From positions 1 through 6,024 of the forward strand of contig JAICSG010000265.1 in NCBI GenBank assembly GCA_025937035.1: a DNA stretch of 6,024 bases. The letters run 5' to 3'. Position 1 is the stretch's first letter. Each line of letters starts with the position of its first letter. Position numbers and translations under genes: made by a program. The stretch is from Thermoanaerobaculia bacterium (GTDB lineage: Bacteria > Acidobacteriota > Thermoanaerobaculia > Multivoradales > UBA5704). This document shows, piece after piece, positions 1 through 4,936 of this stretch. The notes below the pieces were generated by a model. The model saw only the letters and a list, made by a program, of their open reading frames with translations. It was not told the DNA's origin and made no database searches.

Positions 1-34
1 CCCCCCCGGCCGGGCCGCCCCCCCCCCCCGCCCC
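1..34. repeat. C-rich homopolymer tract (G-rich on the minus strand)
   Basis: The first 34 bases are almost only C, with a few G. They hold a run of 7 C at 1-7, a run of 12 C at 18-29 and a run of 4 C at 31-34. On the minus strand this gives enough runs of three or more G for a putative G-quadruplex, downstream of the PRC-barrel gene. It may be real, or an assembly or base-calling artefact if the window start is a contig end. No gene is visible in 1-82. Confidence 0.5.
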
Positions 35-37
35 TAC

Positions 38-74
38 GAAACCTTGACCTAGTGAAGACGGGAGAAGGCCAAGG
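38..74 (-). terminator. Possible intrinsic terminator of the PRC-barrel gene
   Basis: In minus-strand RNA, CCUUGGCC (from 74-67) can pair with GGUCAAGG (from 49-42) to give an 8-bp stem containing one G-U wobble, with a 17-nt loop. The stem is followed directly by UUUCG. It begins 8 bases after the stop codon of the 83-604 gene. On the plus strand the wobble becomes an A-C mismatch, so the structure favours the minus transcript. The U-tract is short and the loop is long, so efficiency is uncertain. Confidence 0.35.
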
Positions 75-82
75 GGAGGAAT

Positions 83-604
83 TTACGCCGGCTGGAACGC
101 CGGCAGCCGCGCCACGTCGGCCTCGCGCAGGCTGGTCAGCACCACCTGCCGGTCCTTCTCCTTCAGGCGGCCGGCCTGGAAGGGGATGAGGACGTGCAGG
201 GGCTCGACCCGGCCGGAGCCCCCCTCGCGGCCGTCGTCGGCCCGGGGGACGGCGCCGGTGAAGTCCGCCGCGTGCTGGGTGGCGCCGGTGTTGAATTCGG
301 CCGTGCGCTCGCTCTCGCCCACCGTGGGGTCGGCGTCGGCCAGCGGCCGGGCGCCGGGGCGGTAGGGGTCGGATTCGTAGCGGCCGGCGGTGATCCGTTC
401 CTCGCCGCCGGGGGTGTCGACGTCCTGCTGGAGCGCCGTCTGGTCGAGCTCCACGGCGAAGAAGCGGGACTCGTCGTCCTGTGGATCGGCCAGCAGGAAG
501 CGCACCTGGCCGACCTTCCGGCCGTCGGCGCCGACCACGGTCCAGCCGCGGACGTCCGGATGACGCACCTCGCGCAGGGAAGCCCAGCGGCCCGTCTCGT
601 TCAC
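83..604 (-). CDS. PRC-barrel domain protein, 173 aa
   Basis: This encodes a soluble protein with no signal peptide or membrane segment. Residues 15-54 resemble the start of a PRC-barrel (photosynthetic reaction-centre H-subunit-like) domain: DVRGWTVVGADGRKVGQV, then a hydrophobic strand and FFAVELD. The C-terminus, HVLIPFQAGRLKEKDRQVVL followed by a LPAF ending, matches the usual closing strands of such proteins. Residues 55-132 are polar, rich in Gly, Asp, Glu and Thr, and probably a disordered insert. PRC-barrels serve as small adaptor or assembly modules in reaction-centre H subunits, RimM and many stress-associated proteins, but the partner here is unknown. The GTG start at 604 is chosen because AGGAAGGAG lies 6 nt upstream; the frame stays open to 712 without a comparable site. 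It lies 19 nt downstream of the 66-aa membrane protein gene and is probably cotranscribed with it. The domain call is from motif memory, not a search. Confidence 0.85.
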   Translation of the reverse strand: MNETGRWASLREVRHPDVRGWTVVGADGRKVGQVRFLLADPQDDESRFFAVELDQTALQQDVDTPGGEERITAGRYESDPYRPGARPLADADPTVGESERTAEFNTGATQHAADFTGAVPRADDGREGGSGRVEPLHVLIPFQAGRLKEKDRQVVLTSLREADVARLPAFQPA

Positions 605-610
605 CTCGTG

Positions 611-619
611 CTCCTTCCT
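611..619 (-). promoter_or_regulatory. Ribosome binding site fixing the GTG start at 604
   Basis: The minus strand reads AGGAAGGAG followed by a 6-nt spacer (CACGAG) and GTG. This strong, well-spaced site decides the non-ATG start of the PRC-barrel gene over longer in-frame alternatives. It lies in the 19-nt gap after the stop codon of the upstream gene. Confidence 0.8.
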
Positions 620-623
620 CGCC

Positions 624-824
624 TCAGGCGTACTGGCGCAGCTTCGGCGGGATGTTGTCCCACTGCGTGTCGGCCGCCGCCGCTCCCGTGCGGTGGACGG
701 GAACCGTTGCACGCCGGTGCGCCGCGGTCGCGGCCGCCAGGATCACCAGCACCAACAGGACGAGCCCCACGACCCAGGGCAGCACGTTGACGCGCCGCTT
801 CGGCTCAATCTTGATCTCGGCCAC
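624..824 (-). CDS. Small single-pass membrane protein, 66 aa
   Basis: This is a short hypothetical protein with a positively charged N-terminus (MAEIKIEPKRR, residues 1-11), one strongly hydrophobic helix at about residues 14-35 (rich in Val, Leu, Ile and Ala), and a polar tail ending in NIPPKLRQYA. By the positive-inside rule the N-terminus is probably cytoplasmic and the roughly 30-residue tail extracytoplasmic. The GTG start at 824 is preferred because AAGGAG lies 7 nt upstream; an in-frame ATG at 878 has no such site. It is the first gene of a two-gene minus-strand unit with the PRC-barrel gene. I do not recognise a named family. The pairing suggests, without proof, that it anchors or senses for the PRC-barrel protein. 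The GTG start and small size make it easy to miss or misannotate. Confidence 0.75.
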   Translation of the reverse strand: MAEIKIEPKRRVNVLPWVVGLVLLVLVILAAATAAHRRATVPVHRTGAAAADTQWDNIPPKLRQYA

Positions 825-831
825 GACGTCT

Positions 832-837
832 CTCCTT
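832..837 (-). promoter_or_regulatory. Ribosome binding site fixing the GTG start at 824
   Basis: AAGGAG on the minus strand lies 7 nt before the GTG. The next in-frame upstream start (ATG at 878) lies on one arm of the inverted repeat boundary and has no purine-rich site, so this site supports the shorter protein. Confidence 0.75.
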
Positions 838-860
838 GCCTCCACCGGGGAGGGGTACCG

Positions 861-918
861 GCCCGGATGCCGGCCCATGAGGCGATTCTGGTGGGAGAGT
901 CAAGGCCGGCATCCGGGC
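861..918. repeat. Perfect 15-bp inverted repeat in the divergent intergenic region
   Basis: GCCCGGATGCCGGCC at 861-875 is exactly complementary to GGCCGGCATCCGGGC at 904-918, separated by 28 bases. The arm centres are 43 bp apart, about four helical turns. It lies between two divergent genes, 37 bp upstream of the GTG at 824 and 117 bp upstream of the ATG at 1036. It could be a two-site operator for a dimeric regulator. Alternatively it could be a long stem-loop in the 5' leader of the small membrane protein gene, if transcription starts to its right. The rest of 825-1035 shows no gene. Confidence 0.6.
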
Positions 919-931
919 ACCGATGCATCAT

Positions 932-949
932 CTCCGCCTCACGGCGGAG
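932..949 (-). other. Small hairpin with a GNRA-type loop in the intergenic region
   Basis: CTCCGCC at 932-938 and GGCGGAG at 943-949 form a perfect 7-bp stem with a 4-base loop. In minus-strand RNA the loop is GUGA, a member of the stable GNRA tetraloop class; on the plus strand it is UCAC. This favours a role in a minus-strand leader upstream of the 66-aa protein gene, but no transcription start is known and the function is not established. Confidence 0.4.
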
Positions 950-1004
950 CACTTCTGCAAAGGCCTTGCCTGGATCGAGGAGAAACAGCGGCCGGGCTCG
1001 CGCG

Positions 1005-1012
1005 TATACAGT
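1005..1012 (+). promoter_or_regulatory. Possible -10 region for the M48 peptidase gene
   Basis: TATACAGT is a short AT-rich island in GC-rich DNA, 11 bases before the Shine-Dalgarno and 23 bases before the ATG at 1036. TACAGT within it fits a TANNNT -10 pattern. No good -35 box is seen 16-19 bp upstream; the nearest match, GAAACA at 982-987, shares three bases with TTGACA. The position is plausible for a short leader, but the evidence is weak. Confidence 0.3.
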
Positions 1013-1023
1013 CCGGACGCGCA

Positions 1024-1029
1024 AAGGAG
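1024..1029 (+). promoter_or_regulatory. Ribosome binding site fixing the ATG start at 1036
   Basis: AAGGAG with a 6-nt spacer precedes ATG. The reading frame is open far upstream, overlapping the opposite-strand genes, so this site and the signal-like N-terminus immediately after the ATG settle the start. Confidence 0.85.
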
Positions 1030-1035
1030 AGCAAG

Positions 1036-2352
1036 ATGAAAACCGTGATCTCGCGGGCGGTCCTCCTGGGCCTCCTGATCCTGACGCTCGCCGGGGCCGC
1101 TATTGCCCAGACGACTGCCCAGACAGCCGGGCAGACGCCGGCCCCCGCACCCGCCACAACCCCCCATTTCGATCCGCAGGCGGCCACGGAGGCCTACCTC
1201 GCCCGCATGACCCCGGAGCAGAAGGCCCGCTCGGACGCCTACTTCGAGGGGGGCTACTGGCTCATCCTCTGGGGCTTCCTCTACGGGCTCGGCGTCGCCT
1301 GGCTCCTCCTGGGATCGCGGCTCTCGGCCCGCATGCGCGACCTCGCCGAGCGGATGACCCGCTTCCGGTGGCTCCAGACCTCCCTCTACGCCGTGCAGTA
1401 CATCCTCGTGACCTTCGTGCTGAGCTATCCGCTCTCGGTCTACGCCGACTTCTTCCGCGAGCACCGGTACGGCCTCTCCAGCCAGAGCTTCGGCGGCTGG
1501 ATGGGGGACCAGCTCAAGGGGGTCGCCATCGCCCTGGTGCTGGCCGGCTGCCTCGCGCTGCCGCTCCTCTATTGGGTGCTCCGCAAGGCGCCGCGCACCT
1601 GGTGGCTGTGGGGGGCGGTGGTGGCCCTGCTCCTCCTGGTGCTGGGCATCGCCGTGGCGCCGGTGTTCATCGAGCCGATTTTCAACAAGTACACCGAGCT
1701 CCAGGACCCGGCGCTGCGCGGGCCGATCCTGTCGCTGGCGCGGGCCAACGGCATCCCCACGGACCACGTCTACGTGTTCGACGCCTCGAAGCAGACCAAC
1801 CGGATGAGCGCCAACGTGGCGGGCCTCTTCGGCACCACCCGCATCGCGCTCAACGACAACCTGCTCCGGCGCGCCTCCTCGCGGGGGGAGATCGAGGCGG
1901 TCATGGGGCACGAGATGGGCCACTACGTGCTCCACCACGTGAGCAAGAGCATCCTCTTCTTCGCGGTGGTGCTGGTGATCGGCTTCGCCTTCCTGCGCTG
2001 GGGCTTCGACCGCGCCACGGCCCGCTGGGGGGAGCGCTGGGGAGTCCGCGGCGTGGCCGATCCCGCCGGGCTGCCGCTGCTGGCCGCCCTGTTCTCGATC
2101 TACTTCTTCGTGCTGACGCCGGTGCTCAACACCTACATCCGGACCCAGGAGGCGGAGGCGGACATCTTCGGCCTCAACGCCGCCCGCCAGCCGGACGGCA
2201 TGGCCGAGGCCGCGCTGCACCTGGGCGAGTACCGCAAGATGTCTCCGGGGCCGGTGGAGGAGTGGATGTTCTTCGACCACCCGAGCGGGCGGAACCGGAT
2301 TCTGATGTCGATGCGGTGGAAGGCGGAGCATCTGGGGGATCTGAAGCCGTAA
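1036..2352 (+). CDS. M48 family (Ste24/CAAX prenyl protease-like) membrane zinc metallopeptidase, 438 aa
   Basis: This is an integral membrane zinc protease of the M48 family. Residues 1-24 form a signal or first membrane segment ending AIA-Q, followed by a Thr/Pro/Ala/Gln-rich linker to about residue 43. Hydrophobic segments follow at about 73-93, 113-135, 160-182, 189-213, 305-323 and 345-365; with the first helix this makes the seven-helix layout known for Ste24. The zinc motif is HEMGH at 292-296, and the third ligand should be E372 in EAEAD (372-376). Other M48A landmarks are FNKYTEL (216-222), DASKQTNRMSANVAG (249-263) and DHPSGRNRI near the C-terminus. Length fits the family (about 400-475 aa). 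Bacteria generally lack CAAX prenylation, so the likely role is processing or quality control of membrane proteins; the substrate is unknown. The methyltransferase gene follows after 17 bp. Confidence 0.93.
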   Translation: MKTVISRAVLLGLLILTLAGAAIAQTTAQTAGQTPAPAPATTPHFDPQAATEAYLARMTPEQKARSDAYFEGGYWLILWGFLYGLGVAWLLLGSRLSARMRDLAERMTRFRWLQTSLYAVQYILVTFVLSYPLSVYADFFREHRYGLSSQSFGGWMGDQLKGVAIALVLAGCLALPLLYWVLRKAPRTWWLWGAVVALLLLVLGIAVAPVFIEPIFNKYTELQDPALRGPILSLARANGIPTDHVYVFDASKQTNRMSANVAGLFGTTRIALNDNLLRRASSRGEIEAVMGHEMGHYVLHHVSKSILFFAVVLVIGFAFLRWGFDRATARWGERWGVRGVADPAGLPLLAALFSIYFFVLTPVLNTYIRTQEAEADIFGLNAARQPDGMAEAALHLGEYRKMSPGPVEEWMFFDHPSGRNRILMSMRWKAEHLGDLKP

Positions 2353-2356
2353 TCGA

Positions 2357-2362
2357 TACAAT
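2357..2362 (+). promoter_or_regulatory. Possible -10 box for a leaderless methyltransferase transcript
   Basis: TACAAT matches the TATAAT consensus at five of six positions. It ends 7 bases before the ATG at 2370, the spacing expected if transcription begins at the start codon. It lies in the 17-bp gap after the peptidase stop codon. No recognisable -35 is present about 17 bp upstream. No Shine-Dalgarno lies in the gap, which is consistent with leaderless or coupled translation. Confidence 0.4.
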
Positions 2363-2369
2363 CCGCCCC

Positions 2370-2972
2370 ATGCTCCGCCTCCACATCGGCAGCGGCAACG
2401 TGCGCCTCCCGGGCTGGACCAACGTCGACGCGCAACGGCTGCCGGGGGTGGACGTGGTGGCGGACGTGACGCGGGGGCTCGACTTCGCGGGCGCCGAGGC
2501 GGTCTTCTCCGAGCACTTCCTGGAGCACCTGGCGGTAGACGACGCATTGCGGTTCCTCCTGGAGGTCCACCGGGTGCTGGCGGACGGGGGGTGGGTGCGG
2601 CTCACCACCCCCAACCTCGACTGGGTCTGGCTCACCCACTACCGGCTGGACGGAGAGGCGGCGGAAAAGCGGGAGGCGGCGCTGGCGATCAACCGCGCCT
2701 TCCGGGGGTGGCGCCACCAGTTCCTCTGGAACCGCGAGATGCTGGCCGAGGCGCTCGCCGCCTGCGGCTTCGAGGAGGTCCGCTGGTGCCGCCGGGGGGA
2801 GAGCGAGCTCCCCTTCTTCCGCGATCTCGAGCGCCACGACACCTACGGCGACAGCGAGGAGATGCCGCACATCCTGATCGTCGAGGCCCGCAAGGGGGAG
2901 CCCCGGCCGGACCGCCTGCGCGAGCTGCGGGCGGCGGTGCAGGCGGGGTTTCTCGATCACATGAAGGATTGA
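2370..2972 (+). CDS. Class I SAM-dependent methyltransferase (COG4627-like), 200 aa
   Basis: This is a predicted S-adenosylmethionine-dependent methyltransferase of unknown substrate. Residues 3-10 (RLHIGSGN) are the glycine-rich SAM-binding motif I, followed by GWTNVDA (15-21), the acidic end of the second strand. SEHFLEHL (47-54) is the usual motif before the third helix, and HRVLADGGWVRLTTPNLDWV (67-86) is the post-II/III motif with a PDL-like PNL. This pattern fits the small 'predicted SAM-dependent methyltransferase' group, often found near cell-surface polysaccharide genes; no such gene is present here. The length of 200 aa is normal. The ATG at 2370 is the first start placed before motif I, and the preceding in-frame codons offer none. 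No Shine-Dalgarno is visible, so initiation may be leaderless or coupled to the peptidase gene. A tandem repeat array follows the stop. Confidence 0.88.
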   Translation: MLRLHIGSGNVRLPGWTNVDAQRLPGVDVVADVTRGLDFAGAEAVFSEHFLEHLAVDDALRFLLEVHRVLADGGWVRLTTPNLDWVWLTHYRLDGEAAEKREAALAINRAFRGWRHQFLWNREMLAEALAACGFEEVRWCRRGESELPFFRDLERHDTYGDSEEMPHILIVEARKGEPRPDRLRELRAAVQAGFLDHMKD

Positions 2973-2997
2973 GCCGCGAGCTGGCTGCCGGTCCATC

Positions 2998-3354
2998 GGC
3001 TCACCAGAGCCAGAGGCCGGGTCACCGGAACCTCCGGCCGGCTCACCGGGGCCAGAGGCCGGCTCACCGGGGCCAGAGGCCGGCTCACCGGGGCCAGAGG
3101 CCGGCTCACCGGGGCCAGAGGCCAACTCAGCGGAGCCCACGGCCGGCTCACCGGAGCCGATCAACTTCCCCGCGGGGACAGAGGTGACTTCTGGGGAACC
3201 TGCCGCAGGTTCTGTGGAATCTGCCGGAAGCCCTGGTGATCTCGCCGGAGGCTCTGCGGAACCTGCCGGAAGCCCTGGTGATTCCACCGCGGGTTCTGGT
3301 GATCCCGTCTCCGGCTCCGGTGATTCGGCCTCCGTCTCTGGTGAGCCGATGAAT
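2998..3354. repeat. 21-bp tandem repeat array, 17 units, between convergent genes
   Basis: Seventeen consecutive 21-bp units fill 357 bp with no insertion or deletion. Units 3-6 (3040-3123) are identical. Units 1-2 and 7-8 are close to them, unit 9 is poor, and units 10-17 form a diverged second block. The typical core is GGCTCACCGGGGCC, and several units can fold into a 5-bp hairpin (GGCTC with GAGCC or GGGCC). Translated on the plus strand in the frame beginning at 2998, the units give a seven-residue Gly-Ser-Pro-Glu-Pro-Xaa-Ala pattern; the minus strand gives a similar Ser/Pro/Gly/Glu pattern. Most variation sits at every third base. There is no ribosome site or clear start on either strand, and the frames run on antisense into neighbouring genes, so I do not call a CDS. 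The array accounts for nearly all of the 404-bp gap 2973-3376. Confidence 0.9.
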
Positions 3355-3355
3355 C

Positions 3356-3376
3356 GCCCGGCCTTGATGTCCGGGC
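3356..3376 (-). terminator. Hairpin directly after the glpD stop, possible weak terminator
   Basis: GCCCGG (3356-3361) and CCGGGC (3371-3376) form a perfect 6-bp stem with a 9-base loop, starting at the base after the glpD stop codon. The minus transcript continues GAUUCAUC, with no U-run, so this is not a classical intrinsic terminator. It may instead protect the 3' end or act with the repeat hairpins beyond it. Confidence 0.3.
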
Positions 3377-4936
3377 TTACAGCCAATACCCCCGTGCGAC
3401 CTGCTCGTACACCGCCACCTGCCATCTCTGCCAATCCTCGTCCCGCCCGAGCTCCCCGGCCAGCAGGGCCGCCACGCGAGGGGCGATCTCCACGCTGGCG
3501 CGGGCATCGAGCAGCAGGGAGCGGGTGCGGCGGGCGAGGACGTCCTCGACGGTGCGCGCCATCTCATGGCGGGCGGCCCAGACCACCTCGCAGACGCGGT
3601 AGGGGAGGTTGAGGTGGAGGGGCTCGTCCCAGCCGGGGCGCTCGGCGGCGAGGCGGGCGACAGCGGGAGCGTCCGCGCCGTAGCCGGACCACTCGCGGAG
3701 CGGCCCCTCCTCGGCCCAGCCGTGGAGGTGGAGCTCGGCCGTGCGCGAGGGGCGCTCGTCGAGGCCGGCCACCATCGCGGCGTGATCGACCGTGTCCTCG
3801 CCCATCCGGCGGTAGGTCGTCCACTTGCCGCCGGCCAGCGTGACCAGCCCGGAGGGGGAGACGAGCAGGGTGTGATCGCGCGACAGGGCGGCCGTCTTCG
3901 CCGCCGCGCGGTTGCCGCGCACCAGGGGGCGCAGGCCGGCGAAGATCGAGAGGACGTCCTCGCGGCCGGGGTCCTGGGTCAGGTAGCGCGCCGCGTGCTG
4001 GAGCAGGAATTCGACCTCCTCGGGCAGCGGGCGGGGCTCCAGGGCGGGCTCGGCCACGGGGGTGTCGGTCGTCCCCACCACCACCCGGTCGTGCCAGGGG
4101 ACGGCGAAGAGCACCCGGCCGTCGTCCGTGTGGGGGACCAGGATGGCGCTCTCGCCCGGCTGGAAGCGGCGGTCGAGCACCAGATGGACCCCCTGGCTGG
4201 GGGCCAGCAGCGGCGGGCTCGACGGATCGTCCATCCGCCGCAGGCCGTCAGCGAAGATGCCGGTGGCGTTGACCACCACCTTGGCGCGGACCTCGGCCTC
4301 CTGTCCCGTCTCCTCGTCACGCACCCGCGCGCCGCGCACCAGCTCGGTCTCCTTGATCAGTCCGATGGCGGAGACGTAGTTGACCGCCACGCCTCCGAGA
4401 TCGGCGAGGGTGAGGGCCAGGGTGGCGGCGAGCCGGGCGTCGTCGAACTGGGCGTCCTGGTAGACCACGCCGCCGCGCAGTCCCTCGGGCTCCAGGGTGG
4501 GGATCTGGTCGAGGGTCTCCTCGCGCGAGAGGTGGTGGGAGGGCTTGAGGCCCATGCGGCCGGCCAGCAGGTCGTAGAGCTTGAGGCCGGCGCCGTAGTA
4601 GGGGGCCTCCCACCAGTCGTAGTTGGGGACGATGAAGGGGAGGTCGCGCACGAGATGAGGGGCGTTGCGCAGCAGCCGGCCGCGCTCGCGCAGGGCCTCC
4701 AGCACCAGCGCCACGTTCCCCCGCTGGAGATAGCGCACGCCGCCGTGGACCAGCTTGGTGCTCCGGCTGGAGGTCGCCTTGGCGAAGTCGTGCCCCTCGA
4801 TGAGGGCCGCTCGATAGCCGCGCGAGGCCGCCTCCACCGCCGTGCCGAGGCCGCTCGCGCCTCCCCCCACGACCAGGACGTCCCACGGCTGCTCGCCGGG
4901 GTCGAGCAGCCGGGCGAGCATGTCGGGGCGATTCAA
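3377..4936 (-). CDS. glpD: Glycerol-3-phosphate dehydrogenase, FAD-dependent, 519 aa
   Basis: This flavoprotein oxidises sn-glycerol 3-phosphate to dihydroxyacetone phosphate at the inner face of the membrane and passes electrons to quinone. Residues 19-31 carry the FAD-binding strand and glycine motif ([11 protein letters not shown]). [15 protein letters not shown] (56-70), [10 protein letters not shown] (332-341) and [16 protein letters not shown] (369-384) are family signatures. The C-terminal region from about 400 is the alpha-helical DAO_C domain. Length is close to E. coli GlpD (501 aa). The start is uncertain. The TTG at 4936 overlaps the glpK stop in TTGA, has AAGGGG 8 nt upstream, and gives the N-terminus [10 protein letters not shown]. 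The ATG at 4921 is the alternative (514 aa) but has no ribosome site at normal distance. Cotranscription with glpK is very likely, and no promoter lies between them. Confidence 0.95.
   Translation of the reverse strand: MNRPDMLARLLDPGEQPWDVLVVGGGASGLGTAVEAASRGYRAALIEGHDFAKATSSRSTKLVHGGVRYLQRGNVALVLEALRERGRLLRNAPHLVRDLPFIVPNYDWWEAPYYGAGLKLYDLLAGRMGLKPSHHLSREETLDQIPTLEPEGLRGGVVYQDAQFDDARLAATLALTLADLGGVAVNYVSAIGLIKETELVRGARVRDEETGQEAEVRAKVVVNATGIFADGLRRMDDPSSPPLLAPSQGVHLVLDRRFQPGESAILVPHTDDGRVLFAVPWHDRVVVGTTDTPVAEPALEPRPLPEEVEFLLQHAARYLTQDPGREDVLSIFAGLRPLVRGNRAAAKTAALSRDHTLLVSPSGLVTLAGGKWTTYRRMGEDTVDHAAMVAGLDERPSRTAELHLHGWAEEGPLREWSGYGADAPAVARLAAERPGWDEPLHLNLPYRVCEVVWAARHEMARTVEDVLARRTRSLLLDARASVEIAPRVAALLAGELGRDEDWQRWQVAVYEQVARGYWL

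Noticed and set aside
875..903. Minus-strand promoter with TTGACT at 903-898 as -35
   Set aside because: The -35 matches five of six bases, but 16-18 bp downstream there is only TCATGG-like sequence and no acceptable -10, so no promoter is called.
2971..3002. GAGCCG / CGGCTC pairing just after the methyltransferase stop as a terminator
   Set aside because: The stem is only 6 bp with a 20-base loop and no T-run follows. The right arm is part of the first repeat unit, so chance pairing is likely.
2998..3354. CRISPR array
   Set aside because: The 21-bp units are directly adjacent with no unique spacers, and no cas genes are present.
2133..3434. Long minus-strand open frame with a Pro/Ser/Glu/Gly-rich N-terminal half followed by a Gln/Val/Arg-rich half
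   Set aside because: The right part is the 21-bp repeat array and the rest is the antisense of the methyltransferase and peptidase genes. There is no ribosome site, and the putative start lies inside glpD. GC-rich DNA rarely gives stop codons in such shadow frames.
3184..3612. Plus-strand open frame beginning with GTG inside the repeat array
   Set aside because: It starts in the middle of the array with no convincing ribosome site and then runs antisense over the end of glpD. It is treated as part of the repeat question, not as a gene.
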